DNA from: Methanolobus psychrophilus R15
GTDB lineage: Archaea > Halobacteriota > Methanosarcinia > Methanosarcinales > Methanosarcinaceae
Reading direction: 5' to 3'
DNA length: 64,000 nt
Assembly (NCBI GenBank): GCA_000306725.1
Contig: CP003083.1
Location: forward strand, 1,054,001 to 1,118,000
A program made the translations under genes and the position numbers. Shown here piece after piece: positions 19,623-29,843 of the stretch. The notes beneath the pieces were generated by a model. It searched no databases and was not told where the DNA came from. It was given only the letters and a program-made list of their open reading frames with translations. Within the stretch, counting starts at the first letter, position 1; every line of letters begins with the position of its first letter.

Positions 19623-19751
19623 GATTTCACTACCTTCAAAACAAGACTGTTGTTATCTACTGTCCACATCAATTTGTCACCTTTATTGATATCAAGGATT
19701 TATAAAAAAAAGCATATACAGATTAGGTATATTTTTAGAATACTTACATTA

Positions 19752-19832
19752 CATGAAGAAGAATGCTAAGGTTGATAAACCATTTACACTTAATGCTCAT
19801 GCAAGGGAACAGCTAGAAATGTGGAAGGAATA
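19752..19832 (+). CDS. 26-residue ORF, uncertain
   Basis: ATG at 19752 to TAG at 19832; encodes a short polar peptide (MKKNAKVDKPFTLNAHAREQ, then LEMWKE). A TATA-like AGGTATATTTTT lies about 40 bases upstream. No ribosome site is obvious. It may be a remnant of a larger gene. Confidence 0.2.
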
Positions 19833-19963
19833 GAAATAATGAATAAGGCTATACCTAACGTCAATTTTTCAGCCTTTTGAAGAAAAAGAATTTGCATATG
19901 CCAGTTAGCATATGCTATCTTATGAGTTTGTTTAAAGATGTCGTTTAAGAAGCATTACAACTA

Positions 19964-21060
19964 TAGTCTCTAACTCAACAAATCACACTTTTTATTTGTG
20001 CATTAAATGTTTCTATCCATTTTTTTGCAAACGATAATGAGCTCTCTATCCTCATAAATTCCATTTTGATAATATTCCTCAAATGTTCTTTTGATTTGAC
20101 AAATTTGACTGACACTTCTCTTTTGATTGTTTTCCAGACAAATTCTACTGGATTTAGATCAGGTGAATAAGGTGGTAGGAACACAAGTGTTATTTTTAAA
20201 TCTCTCGCTTTACTTATCGTTTTCTTTGCATGATGCGATCTTGCATTATCGAGAACAAGAATTATTCTTTTCCCTGGGTTTTGCTCTACAATTTTTTCCA
20301 GGAATTCACACACATCTTCTGTTTTTGAGCTTTTCATAAAATCAATGATACTGTTCCCGTTGATCGAATAAAACGCAAATGCATTTGCTTTAACGTAATC
20401 CGTATTTTTTATTATCAACGGTTTTTTAAATGACCATAATCTTTGCGTGTTTGCTTTTGTTTGTGGTGAAGATTCATCCAGAAAACCTATGATATACTGC
20501 TCATCTTGACCAATATTTTTTGGAATTGCTTCGGTTAGTTTTTTTTAAGATCTCTTCAGCGTTTTTAGGTCTTCTGTAGTCAAGGGGATATGGCTTTGAG
20601 TGATACATGTTAAAACTGTGAAGTATAACTCCTACTTGTTTCTCTGAATATTCTACGCCATATTTTTCCTTTATTAACTTCCAGACTTCTCTTGTAGTCC
20701 AGTAATCCTTATTTTCCAACAAAGCTCTTAATTCCTTTTTTTGTTCATCAGTAAGTTTGGATTTCCTACCTCCGCCAAAATTTGGCATTAAGGCGGTATA
20801 GCCGCCTTTATTCCAACTTTCTTGCCAGCAATATCCTGTTTTCTTAGTCACTCCTACTTTAGTAGCAGCTTCTTCTACAGAATCCCCTAAATATCTAAAT
20901 TTAACAAAATAGAGCCTTTTCAACACTCTTGAATTGTTCTCGTGTGTGATCAAATCGTTAATCTCGTCGAGAATTACCTTTCGGTCAATCAGAATTTGTT
21001 CTTTCCCCGCCATAAGATAAGATAAACATTAATACGTGTAGTAAGTTGCGTTGAACACTA
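19964..21060 (-). mobile_element. IS630-family insertion sequence, copy 2 (1097 bp)
   Basis: Same ends, length and orientation as the copy at 5898-6994, again between TA duplications (19962-19963 and 21061-21062). It is inserted in the 3' end of a secreted-protein gene. Two such direct copies 13 kb apart could recombine and delete the region between them, including amtB-glnK. Confidence 0.93.
19975..21013 (-). CDS. IS630-family transposase, copy 2 (two frames)
   Basis: Both reading frames translate identically to copy 1: a helix-turn-helix frame (21013-20501) and a DDE frame ending at 19975. They join across the same run of eight A on the coding strand (20539-20546). The identical break in two separate insertions argues that it was present in the moving copy. 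Confidence 0.85.
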
Positions 21061-22132
21061 TAAAAGCGCAACACAAGAAAGACTCAATGTAAAGCTAGGG
21101 GCTTTATTTACCGCTTCAAACTCTTGAACTCTATCCATCATAGATTCATAATACCATTGTGCATCACTACTTATGTCATTCTCCATTGATTCCCAGTATG
21201 CAATATTCGATTTTCTTATGTCTTTGCTATATTTTAAGGTCGTAATATCGTTATTTCTGTATGTATTCCATTCCTCCTTGGAAATACCGTAAAGATAAGT
21301 ACTTTTCAAAATATTGTCATATATTAAAGGGGTTTTTACAATAGCATCATCTAAAGAAGTTAAAAGCTGTTTTTCTGCATAATATGACGATTCCTCTGCT
21401 TCCAAGATATCTTTTGCATTTTGTACTGTCCTTCCAGATTTAACTTTGTTTTTGACTTCAATTATCCTTTCTGTTGCATTAAGCAAATTCTCATATTTCA
21501 GCATTATACTTTGAGAAATATCAGCCGCATTCTGTGCATTTTGTTTTTGTTCTGCTGTGCTAGCAAGATCACGTATTGAAATCCAAAATTCATAATCGCT
21601 TTTATAGGTGTTAGCATTTTGGCGATAAACATCAGCATTATCTATGTCTAATTGGTAACTTCCTTCATCATACAAGTAATAAAGAGCTAAATTATGTTTT
21701 ATTATATATTTTGCTGTATTTTCATTTGTTACAACATCACCTGTTCCCGCATCAATTACTATTTGGGTTTTTAATGCATTATTTTGCAAAATAGAGCAAA
21801 CATAATAGTAATTATGATTGTATTCATAAGGGCCATAAGCTTCACAAAATTCATTTTCATAAGTATAAAGTGTAGCGATCTTTGTAGCTTCATATTTACT
21901 CAATTGTTCAGCGGCTACAACACAAGAAGTTGACACTATAATAAGCATGGCTACTATTATTAGTTTTTTGAGATTCATGATATGCTCCTAACAGTCTATA
22001 AAATTAGAATGCATGCGACATATATAAATAATTCTATATTGCTTAAAAAGGTAAAACTTCAACAAAATTCGTAAATTAAAATCAAGAGTTCTGTTTTTTC
22101 TTGTAAACCATATCCCAAAAAAGAATTCCTGG

Positions 22133-22217
22133 TGCGGGAGATGCGATTCGAACGCACGAACTCCTACGAGACTAGACTCTGAATCTAGCGCCTTTGACCT
22201 GGCTGGGCGACTCCCGC
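22133..22217 (-). tRNA. tRNA-Leu (anticodon CAG)
   Basis: 85-nt cloverleaf read on the minus strand. Acceptor GCGGGAG pairs with CTCCCGC; anticodon stem CTAGA/TCTAG encloses loop TTCAGAG, giving anticodon CAG. There is a long variable arm as in tRNA-Leu, and the T arm contains GTTCGAATC. The sequence after the discriminator A is CCA (22130-22132), so the tail is encoded. It marks the return from the accessory region to core genes. Confidence 0.93.
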
Positions 22218-22289
22218 ATTGTGAATGATGCTTAGTAGCGCTTTTTCTAGTTAAACTTTGTGTTTGGGTGAGAATATAGGGGATGGCCC

Positions 22290-23195
22290 TCAGGCCATCA
22301 TTCTCAGCAGGAGGGCTTTCTGTGAGTGCAGACGGTTCTCGGCCTGGTCGAAGACTACGGAGTGAGGGCCGTCCATGACCTCAGCGGAGATCTCCTCGCC
22401 GCGGTGTGCGGGGAGGCAGTGCATCACGATGGCATCTTGTCTTGCAAGATTGACAAGCTGCGTGTTTATCTGGTAGGGGGCGAGGTCACTGAGGCGCTTC
22501 TCGCGCTCGTCCTCATCTCCCATGGACACCCATACGTCGGTATAGAGGACATCGGCATCCTTTGCAGCCTTTGCGGGGTCGTTGGTGACCGTCACTTTGC
22601 CACCAAGCCGTCTGGCCTGTTTCACTATCTCCGGGTCGGGTTCATATCCGGGCGGGCAGGCAACCGCGATTTCTATTCCCACCAGCGTACATCCAAGGAT
22701 GGCGGAATTGCACACATTGTTACCGTCGCCGACCCAGGCATATTTCAAGCCCTTGAGCCGGTTCTTGTACTCGCGGATGGTCATCAGGTCTGCGATTATC
22801 TGGCAGGGATGCTCCCGGTCAGAGAGTGCGTTGATGACGGGCACATCGGAGTGTGCCGCAAGCTCACTAACAGTATCGTGGCTGTACACCCTTGCGACAA
22901 TACAGTAGAGATAGCGCGAGAGCACTTTGGCGGTATCGCCCACAGTCTCTCCGCGGCCAAGCTGCATATCCCTCGGGTTCAGGTAGAGCGCATGGCCCCC
23001 GAGGTCGTTCATGGCAACCTCGAAAGACACCCTGGTGCGCGTGGATGACTTCTCGAAGATCATCCCGATACTCTTGTTCTTCAGAAGGTCAGTGACCTTG
23101 CCCTTCACACGCTTTTCCTTCAGGTCTGTTGCCACATCAAGGATTTCGATGATCTCTTCCTGCGAGAGGTCAGCCATTGAGATAAGATGTTTCAT
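22290..23195 (-). CDS. argF: Ornithine carbamoyltransferase
   Basis: 301 residues, full length. It joins carbamoyl phosphate and ornithine to citrulline in arginine synthesis. The carbamoyl-phosphate site STRTR is at residues 51-55, HPCQ is in the DREHPCQII stretch, and the ornithine-site HCLPAHRG is near residue 261. It lies 20 bases downstream of purD on the same strand, so the two may be co-transcribed. Starts at the ATG preceded by CCAAGGGAATG. Confidence 0.96.
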   Translation of the reverse strand: MKHLISMADLSQEEIIEILDVATDLKEKRVKGKVTDLLKNKSIGMIFEKSSTRTRVSFEVAMNDLGGHALYLNPRDMQLGRGETVGDTAKVLSRYLYCIVARVYSHDTVSELAAHSDVPVINALSDREHPCQIIADLMTIREYKNRLKGLKYAWVGDGNNVCNSAILGCTLVGIEIAVACPPGYEPDPEIVKQARRLGGKVTVTNDPAKAAKDADVLYTDVWVSMGDEDEREKRLSDLAPYQINTQLVNLARQDAIVMHCLPAHRGEEISAEVMDGPHSVVFDQAENRLHSQKALLLRMMA

Positions 23196-23215
23196 GCTAT
23201 CATTCCCTTGGTCAG

Positions 23216-24523
23216 TTACTGCATATTGCGTATCGTCCTCATGTGATCGATACGCCTCTGTATGAGCCCTGCAGTGCCTATATCCCGTCTGGAATGCAGG
23301 TCCCCTTTAAGATTGTCCAGCGCATGCTGTGCGATCTTCTCAGCCTCAGCAATAGTATCCGCAACACCCACCACTGCCACAGCCCTTGATCCTGTCGTAT
23401 AGACCTTGCCATCACTCTCATAGACGCTTGAATAGAAGAGCAGGGCATCACCGATATTTCCCACAGTGACTTTCCTGTCACTCGTCGGCGCGTCTGGATA
23501 GCCTGCAGGAACAGCGTATTTGCACACAGTCGCTTTTCTGCTGAACTTCACGTCAAGCTTGTCAAGCGTACCCGTAACAATAGCTGACAGCACATCCGTA
23601 TAGTCGGTCTCCAGAAGGGACAGCACATTCATAGCTTCAGGGTCTCCAAAGCGCGCATTGAATTCTATCACTTTGGGCCCGGCTCTGGTGATCATGAACT
23701 GGCCGTACAGGGCTCCCCTGTAACCGACGCCTGTGACGCTGCGCAGGGCCCTGATAGTATCCAGCATAATCTTCTTTGCCTGGCTTACGTCTTCCTCCAC
23801 AAGGAATGGCAGGATCTCTCCCGCATCATTGTAAGAGCCCATACCTCCGGTGTTGGGTCCAAGGTCGCCCTCAAAGGCACGCTTGTGATCCTGCACCGTC
23901 GGCATGAAAGCCAGGTGCTCGCCATCCACGAAAGCCTGCAGGGTGAATTCCTCGCCCTTAAGATTCTCCTCCACGACCACGCTGCCGGTTGCAAGCAGGC
24001 TTGCTGCATATTCCTTAGCAGCATCCAGGTCAGGCAACTGGTCGCCCATTACTTTTACGCCTTTGCCACCTGTAAGGCCGGCAGGCTTGACAGCAACATC
24101 GCCAAGCTCGCCAATGAAAGAATCCATGGGCCCTCTCTCCGTGAACACTTCAAATCTCGGGCAGCCTGCTATTCCATTATCCTTCATGAAATTGCGAGCC
24201 CAGCCCTTATTGAACTCTATTTGTGCCACTGCTTTTTTAGGGGCGGCAACACTGATACCGGCGTCCTCCAGGGCATCGGCAAGGCCTACGGAAAGCGGAG
24301 CCTCGGGCCCTATGACTGCTATTTCGATATTCTTCCTGACTGCGAACTCGACTACCTTCTCAACATCTGTTTCCTTGGCAAGAAGGAAATCCTCACATAG
24401 TTCTGCGATTCCCGGATTCTTCTTTGACATTACCGCAAATAGAGAAGGGTCTTTCCTGCTCCTCGCCAGTGCTGCCGTGATAGCGTGCTCCCTTCCGCCA
24501 CCACCTACTACTAGAATGTTCAT
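23216..24523 (-). CDS. purD: Phosphoribosylamine--glycine ligase
   Basis: 435 residues. PurD is the ATP-grasp enzyme that couples phosphoribosylamine and glycine in purine synthesis. The start [15 protein letters not shown] is the family N-terminus; [10 protein letters not shown] and [13 protein letters not shown] are ATP-grasp motifs; [10 protein letters not shown] holds the metal-binding residues. It probably heads a purD-argF transcript. Purine gene purB is elsewhere in the window, so the pathway genes are dispersed. Confidence 0.96.
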   Translation of the reverse strand: MNILVVGGGGREHAITAALARSRKDPSLFAVMSKKNPGIAELCEDFLLAKETDVEKVVEFAVRKNIEIAVIGPEAPLSVGLADALEDAGISVAAPKKAVAQIEFNKGWARNFMKDNGIAGCPRFEVFTERGPMDSFIGELGDVAVKPAGLTGGKGVKVMGDQLPDLDAAKEYAASLLATGSVVVEENLKGEEFTLQAFVDGEHLAFMPTVQDHKRAFEGDLGPNTGGMGSYNDAGEILPFLVEEDVSQAKKIMLDTIRALRSVTGVGYRGALYGQFMITRAGPKVIEFNARFGDPEAMNVLSLLETDYTDVLSAIVTGTLDKLDVKFSRKATVCKYAVPAGYPDAPTSDRKVTVGNIGDALLFYSSVYESDGKVYTTGSRAVAVVGVADTIAEAEKIAQHALDNLKGDLHSRRDIGTAGLIQRRIDHMRTIRNMQ

Positions 24524-24709
24524 GACTTAAAACCTCGTTATTGAAACAATTATGACTACGACCTGTTGCTCGATAGGGATTTGTTTGTTAGGGCATGATT
24601 CAGGCCCGTAATCGGACCGTTGATTCATCAGAAACTGGAATAGCATAAAGTGCTAGTTATTGTAATAAATAATTTACTATTTCATTTTCCTGTGAAAACT
24701 CCGCAAGGA

Positions 24710-25246
24710 TCAGACCAGATCGCTCGCCCTCACAAGCGGTATAAGTTTCACACCGACGGAAGCGAGATTCTCCGTAGCTCCCGATTCACGGTCTACCACA
24801 GTAATAACATTTTGAACTTCACCACATTGTGCGCGTATCGCTTCAATGGCATCCTTCACAGAACCACCGCTTGTGGTCACATCCTCCAGAAGCAGTACTT
24901 TTGAGCCTGCTCGGAGTTCACCCACAAAACGCCCGCCTGTGCCATAGCTTTTGTCATCTTTGCGTATAAGCAAGAGTGGCAGTCCGGATTCCAGGGACAC
25001 GGCAGTAGCCAGGGGGACGCTGCCAAGCACCACGCCGCCAACCGCATCTACCTGCATGCCCGCTATAACCTTTGTAGCTTCCTGCGCAATGATCCTGAGG
25101 GTCGCAGGGTCAGTGCTTGCTTTCTTGATGTCGATGTAGTAAGTGCTCTTTTTTCCGGAGGCAAGTGTGAAATCCCCGAACCTGACAGCTCCGCAGGCTT
25201 TCAGTGCATCGGTAAGTAACTGTTTGCTTTTCTCTGATCCTGGCAT
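24710..25246 (-). CDS. pyrE: Orotate phosphoribosyltransferase
   Basis: 178 residues from the ATG at 25246, preceded by CAGGTGAT. It converts orotate and PRPP to orotidine 5'-phosphate. The PRPP-binding loop is VLLLEDVTTSGGSVKDAI, and the orotate side has TLASGKKSTYYIDIKKAST. GGVVLGSVPLA is also typical. It lies downstream of carS on the same strand. Confidence 0.95.
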   Translation of the reverse strand: MPGSEKSKQLLTDALKACGAVRFGDFTLASGKKSTYYIDIKKASTDPATLRIIAQEATKVIAGMQVDAVGGVVLGSVPLATAVSLESGLPLLLIRKDDKSYGTGGRFVGELRAGSKVLLLEDVTTSGGSVKDAIEAIRAQCGEVQNVITVVDRESGATENLASVGVKLIPLVRASDLV

Positions 25247-25326
25247 AATGATCACCTGATTGGATTAATGAAAACATATCCCCATCTACTGTAAAATCAT
25301 AAATAAAAGCATATAACACCCGGGCT

Positions 25327-25893
25327 TTACCAGGGCTCTTTCTTTACCCCTATAAGGTATCCGACAATGTTTGTAGAAAAATGCAACAGAGGAGTGACAA
25401 GAATTACTGCAAGTGCTACGTAGAATGTAAAATTGGCTGTGAACCACGATGGTGCGACAATATATGTCAGTACCCATGCCCCAAGCACAAAATCAAGCTG
25501 GTCAACACCCGGAAGTGGAGCACCTCTTTTAAGTCCCAGCCTGCGTTTAAAGAAACTCATGGAAAGATCCCCAAGCAGTGCCCCAAAAGCCAGCGCGAAT
25601 ATTACCACAAGGGCGCCCGGCATCTCGCCAAAGGATGGAAGTTCTATTCCAAAGATAGTGGTCTGCCGTGACATATAATATATCTGCAGCAGGCCAAGCA
25701 GCACTCCGCACACAGTACCTGCAATGAGCCCACGGAATGTCTTTCCGTCACCCAGTATGCGGCGCCCATCCTTAAGCGTTTTTCCACCATCAAGGGGCCT
25801 GCCGCCACCAAATACGGCAGCAGTTGAATTTGGGATATATGCAGGAAGCATCAGCCAGAGAGCAGTAAGCAGTATCTCTATCATTATGTCCAT
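25327..25893 (-). CDS. carS: CDP-archaeol synthase
   Basis: About 188 residues with four to five membrane helices, start likely at 25893 (MDIMIEILLT) or 25884. CarS activates digeranylgeranylglyceryl phosphate with CTP to make CDP-archaeol, the branch point of archaeal phospholipid synthesis. The conserved cytoplasmic loop LGDGKTFRGL, the PNSTAAVFGGGRPLDGGK region and FGALLGDLSMSFFKRR are typical. The window also carries a cis-prenyltransferase (56614), another isoprenoid-lipid gene. Confidence 0.94.
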   Translation of the reverse strand: MDIMIEILLTALWLMLPAYIPNSTAAVFGGGRPLDGGKTLKDGRRILGDGKTFRGLIAGTVCGVLLGLLQIYYMSRQTTIFGIELPSFGEMPGALVVIFALAFGALLGDLSMSFFKRRLGLKRGAPLPGVDQLDFVLGAWVLTYIVAPSWFTANFTFYVALAVILVTPLLHFSTNIVGYLIGVKKEPW

Positions 25894-26005
25894 CCGTTTT
25901 AGCACGTTTGTATGCACATGATTGCACAGCATCTATTTAAATTATGATGCATGCAAGAGAAAACTCTATATTACATACATATTGTAAGATTAAGGCTGAC
26001 AACAG

Positions 26006-26962
26006 ATGAAAAATACAAGGCCCCTACTGACACCTAAAAATACAATGCTTGCTGCTGTTGTTGTCTTTTTACTCCTGGCAACAATAATATTGATGGGCAT
26101 GCTTACGCCGCTTATTGCAAAGCTGACCACAGGAGCGGAGATACGTCTTGAACCCAGTTATTTCAACTACCGGACAGCTTTGCCCACGGCAGGGCTTGTA
26201 ATACTGCTGAGCGTGTGCATGCTCGCAGGCTATCTGGGACAGAAGAACACTGCAGTGATAGTAGCAGGCTATACGGCACTTGCAGCTTTCTTTGCACTTA
26301 TATCGCCTTTTGGGAACCTGGCCATAGATGTTTCCATTCCCATAATTGCGCTTGCCGTATTTGCAACCATATACAAGATCGGAAAAACATTCACAAGGAG
26401 TTCCTTCGTCGCAACAGCCAGGGGTGCAAGCGCACACATCATCCACTTGGGAATACTGTTCATCCTGCTCGGAATAGTGCTTAGTGCCAATATGAAAGTT
26501 GAAGGGTCAAATGTGATCAGTTCTGGTAATATAGGGCAGTTCCCTGGGCAGGACTATGCAATAAGGGTCAGCAATATGAGTTCATACTACTCAGGCGAGC
26601 CATACCAGACGTATCCCGGATCCGCTTACACAACTGAGGTGGATTTTGACATATACAGGAATGGAGCTTACTTCCGGGAAGGGCAGGTAAAGTACATTAC
26701 TGATTTCAAGTGGGGCCAGAGTTATACGACTACCTATATACACCGCGGGCTTACCGAAGAGCTCTTCATCGCTCCCAGGGCCATCAGCCTGCAAAAAGGA
26801 GAGGTCGACCTGTACATGAGAACCGTACCCTACATAAACTTCCTCTGGGGCGGTTTCTATCTGATGGTCATAGGTATCACTGCACTCATCGCAATAGATT
26901 ACGGAAGCGATAGAAGATCCCGGGTTAAGAAACTGGATAAGAACATAAGAGGCAAAGCATGA
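26006..26962 (+). CDS. CcmF C-terminal-type cytochrome c assembly protein
   Basis: 318 residues with six or so membrane helices and a large loop between about residues 170 and 280. It resembles the C-terminal half of CcmF, the haem lyase subunit of system I cytochrome c maturation: LGASAHIIHLG-type helix (GASAHIIHLGILFILLG) and the LMRTVPYINFLWGGFYLMV end. It overlaps the next gene by ATGA (26959-26962). CcmF is normally one protein with the WWD domain first; here the halves are separate genes and the C-part is encoded first. They probably work as one complex. Confidence 0.8.
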   Translation: MKNTRPLLTPKNTMLAAVVVFLLLATIILMGMLTPLIAKLTTGAEIRLEPSYFNYRTALPTAGLVILLSVCMLAGYLGQKNTAVIVAGYTALAAFFALISPFGNLAIDVSIPIIALAVFATIYKIGKTFTRSSFVATARGASAHIIHLGILFILLGIVLSANMKVEGSNVISSGNIGQFPGQDYAIRVSNMSSYYSGEPYQTYPGSAYTTEVDFDIYRNGAYFREGQVKYITDFKWGQSYTTTYIHRGLTEELFIAPRAISLQKGEVDLYMRTVPYINFLWGGFYLMVIGITALIAIDYGSDRRSRVKKLDKNIRGKA

Positions 26963-28026
26963 ATTTTGGGATGATCCTTATCTGGGTAGCCTTCCTCACA
27001 GGACTGGGAGCCACAGTATTTTCACTTGCCTATCACTTGAAAGGACGGCACACCCACAGCAACCGCTCCAAAAATATGGAGATGGCGTGTGCGATATCGG
27101 CCACACTATCCATAGTGCTGCTCATTGCACACCTTTTGAGAGTCAATGCATCCTACTATTATGTTTACAGCCACTCCAGCATGGACCTTGCATGGTATTA
27201 CAGGGTCTCGGCTCTCTGGGCAGGCCAGGAAGGCTCGCTACTGCTCTGGGCATGGGCAATACTTGCAATACTACTACTTGTGCAGTACACCGGACAGAGT
27301 AAAGAACTCGCAGATACGAAACTGATGAACATCACCCGAATGGTGTCTCTTGCCATCGCATCGGTCTTCCTGCTGATACTGGTCATCAAGAACCCCTTTG
27401 CCACCTACACCATTGCAGGCACAGGCATCGGAATCAATTACTGGGACCCTTTTGCAACTCTGGTAGAAGTACCCTACGGGCAGGGCATGAACCCTCTGCT
27501 GCGCAACCCCTGGATGGCCATACACCCGCCGGTGCTGTTCCTGGGATACGCGGCTTTCACGATACCCTTTGCATCAGCCGTTGCCAACCTCCTTACAAAA
27601 GATGGCAGATGGACAAACATCGCAAGGGACTGGATGCGTATAGCATGGCTCTTCCTTACCCTTGGCATCGGACTCGGAGGTTTCTGGGCGTACGAAGTGC
27701 TTGGATGGGGAGCTTGGTACTGGTCATGGGACCCGGTGGAAACATCATCACTCATCCCATGGATAACAGCCACTGCGTTCCTGCACGCCAGGACACGCAC
27801 ATCCCACGGAGAATATGGTTTCCTTGCGCCCCTGCTTGCGATGGCATCATTCATACTTGTGGTATTTGCCACCTTTGTGACCCGCAGCGGCATGTGGGCC
27901 TCGGTCCATTCATGGCAGGATTTCAGTACAGAAGGAATGGTAATAGCAATATTCCTCTTGATCCTGCTGGGAAGCAGCACGTTATTGCTGGCAAGGCGTT
28001 ACTTTGAGGATGAGAATAAGGCTTAA
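26959..28026 (+). CDS. ccmF: CcmF N-terminal-type protein with WWD motif
   Basis: 355 residues with about nine membrane helices. The tryptophan-rich haem-handling motif WGWGAWYWSWDPVE (about residues 250-263) is the CcmF/CcmC signature. Conserved histidines occur in MAIHPPVLFLGY and in SVHSWQDF. The role is haem attachment to apocytochromes c on the outside of the membrane. Translationally coupled to the preceding half-CcmF. The pair suggests the organism makes multihaem cytochromes c, as many Methanosarcinales do. Confidence 0.9.
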   Translation: MNFGMILIWVAFLTGLGATVFSLAYHLKGRHTHSNRSKNMEMACAISATLSIVLLIAHLLRVNASYYYVYSHSSMDLAWYYRVSALWAGQEGSLLLWAWAILAILLLVQYTGQSKELADTKLMNITRMVSLAIASVFLLILVIKNPFATYTIAGTGIGINYWDPFATLVEVPYGQGMNPLLRNPWMAIHPPVLFLGYAAFTIPFASAVANLLTKDGRWTNIARDWMRIAWLFLTLGIGLGGFWAYEVLGWGAWYWSWDPVETSSLIPWITATAFLHARTRTSHGEYGFLAPLLAMASFILVVFATFVTRSGMWASVHSWQDFSTEGMVIAIFLLILLGSSTLLLARRYFEDENKA

Positions 28027-28064
28027 GCCCACTATTTTTAATCCAGGGAAGCGCCTGACACCCG

Positions 28065-28397
28065 CTATTCTTCCATGAAGCTCACGGTCTTCAGGTTTCC
28101 ATTCTCTTCAATGAGCAACTCTATCTTCCTTTCTGCTTTTGATAGTTTCCTGTTGCATATGCGGGCAAGTTTCATGCCTCTTTCAAACAGTTCCAGGCTT
28201 TCGTCCAGAAGCAGCTGGCCTCTTTCGAGCCTGTCCACCAGGGCTTCAAGCTCATCCAGGGATTCCTCGAAGCTTGTTTCATCTTCGCAGGCTTCATTAT
28301 CCATATTAGCAGCTTGCTTTCTCTTATCAGCATCAACCACGTTTTGATTCCCCGCAACTTTCTTCTTCCCGGCACTCTCGCCAATACCTTTACTCAT
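28065..28397 (-). CDS. xseB: Exodeoxyribonuclease VII small subunit
   Basis: 110 residues from the ATG at 28397 with GGAGGG eight bases upstream. The core SFEESLDELEALVDRLERGQ and LELFERGMKLARICNRKL is the XseB helical hairpin. The first 40 residues are a lysine- and asparagine-rich extension not typical of bacterial XseB. It follows xseA by 31 bases; the two subunits form exonuclease VII, which degrades single-stranded DNA. Confidence 0.92.
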   Translation of the reverse strand: MSKGIGESAGKKKVAGNQNVVDADKRKQAANMDNEACEDETSFEESLDELEALVDRLERGQLLLDESLELFERGMKLARICNRKLSKAERKIELLIEENGNLKTVSFMEE

Positions 28398-28428
28398 GAT
28401 CATTTCCCTCCGTCCTATGTTCTCTCTA

Positions 28429-29631
28429 TTAAGTACTACCCTTTGACACATCGTTCACACTACACAGGATAGTACCATCCTTTACCTTCAGGCTGAGATC
28501 GTCTCCCGTATTGACATCGTCCACACCACGAACGGGCCTGCTCCCGTCAGCCATCATCACAATGCAGTACCCGCGTTCCAGAGTGCTCAGGGGACTTACC
28601 GCATTCAACCGGCCTGCCAGGCCACTCAAGGAAGTGCGCTTGGATTCCATTACCCTTCCCGCATGGCGCTCCAGCCTGATGTTCAGCTCATCCACCCTCT
28701 GATAGTTCTGGCGCAGGAATTCATTGAGCTTTTCAGGACCAATCCTGCCGGAGAAGTGATCAAGCCTGTCAGAAAGTTCAGACATGTAATGTATTGCAGC
28801 CTTCCCCATACGTACCGACAGGGAGCCGACATGCCTTTTCAGGTCCGAACTGTCCGGGACTGCCAGCTCAGCCGCGGCTGATGGCGTGGGAGCCCTCAGA
28901 TCTGCCGTAAAATCAGCTATTGTATAATCGGTCTCATGCCCCACAGCCGATATTACAGGAACCCTTGATTCGAATATTGCCCTTGCAACAATTTCTTCAT
29001 TGAATGACCAGAGGTCCTCCAGTGAGCCGCCGCCCCTGCCTACGATGATGACATCGACATCCGCCCTGTTGAGGTGCTCAAGGGCTTTTACAATGCTTGG
29101 GGCGGACATCTCCCCCTGCACGATAGCAGGGGCCAGCAGTACATCCACAGGATACCTGCGCCCGAGCACATGCAGGATATCATGGATCGCTGCACCTGTG
29201 GGAGAAGTGGCAACACCTATCCTTTGCGGAAATCTCGGAATTGGCCTCTTGCGTGACCTGTCGAACAGCCCTTCAGCCTCCAGCTTTGCCCTCAATTGCT
29301 CGTAGGCCTTGTACAATTCGCCTATACCGTCCGGCCTCATATCAAGTATATGGAGCTGATACTGTCCGCGAATCGTGTAAACGTCCAGCGAGCCAAATAT
29401 GAGGACCTTCATGGAGGATTCCGGTTCGAACTTGAGCGACCTGTTGGTCGACCTGAAGCTGACACAGCTTATCTGGCTGCCTTTATCCTTCAGGGTGAAA
29501 TAGTAATGGCCGGAACTATGTTTTGTGAGGTTTGATATCTCCCCGCGCACCCAGACCTGGTTGAGCAGGGGATCCTGACACAGTAACTGTTTGATATGGT
29601 CGTTCAGTTGTGAAACAGTATAGATTCCCAT
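28429..29631 (-). CDS. xseA: Exodeoxyribonuclease VII large subunit
   Basis: 400 residues. N-terminal OB-fold (VWVRGEISNLTKHSSGHYYF, about residues 26-45), then the catalytic domain with the GVATSPTGAAIHDI, VDVIIVGRGGGSLEDLW and VISAVGHETDYTIADF motifs. Processively degrades single-stranded DNA with XseB. Exonuclease VII is mainly bacterial, and its presence in methanogens is usually read as acquisition from bacteria. Confidence 0.95.
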   Translation of the reverse strand: MGIYTVSQLNDHIKQLLCQDPLLNQVWVRGEISNLTKHSSGHYYFTLKDKGSQISCVSFRSTNRSLKFEPESSMKVLIFGSLDVYTIRGQYQLHILDMRPDGIGELYKAYEQLRAKLEAEGLFDRSRKRPIPRFPQRIGVATSPTGAAIHDILHVLGRRYPVDVLLAPAIVQGEMSAPSIVKALEHLNRADVDVIIVGRGGGSLEDLWSFNEEIVARAIFESRVPVISAVGHETDYTIADFTADLRAPTPSAAAELAVPDSSDLKRHVGSLSVRMGKAAIHYMSELSDRLDHFSGRIGPEKLNEFLRQNYQRVDELNIRLERHAGRVMESKRTSLSGLAGRLNAVSPLSTLERGYCIVMMADGSRPVRGVDDVNTGDDLSLKVKDGTILCSVNDVSKGST

Positions 29632-29843
29632 AGTTATCTCCCGGCCTTTATGAGAACGCTTTGCTGGTATTATATCATAAAGGAAGTCGTGTGAAAGTAT
29701 TATGCCAACTTTTATATTACTATTCCCGGCACGATTACTTTTAAAATATTAGTACACTAAGAAAATTTATCTGCAGATTGATTTCGAAATGTTTTAATAG
29801 TTAGTCAAATTCCTTTGTGAAATATCCAAAAAGGAGAGACGAT

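Larger units (their letters stand above)
19932..21978 (-). pseudogene. Secreted protein gene cut near its 3' end by IS630
   Basis: The intact upstream part encodes 306 residues. It has a signal peptide (LKKLIIVAMLIIVSTSCVVA), then a mainly helical domain with no family I recognise. The IS630 at 19964-21060 falls within the last codons. Removing it and one TA restores SLSCVALLVVMLLKRHL and a stop at 19932, a hydrophobic C-terminal anchor ending in basic residues. With the IS, translation stops at the element border (CVALL then TAG), so the protein loses half of its anchor and may be released. Helical repeats suggest a coiled-coil stalk. Confidence 0.7.

Noticed and set aside
22133-22217. tRNA-Leu(CAG) as an attachment site for the 14-22 kb accessory region
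   Set aside because: I could not find a duplicate of the tRNA 3' end near 14.3 kb, nor an integrase gene in that region.
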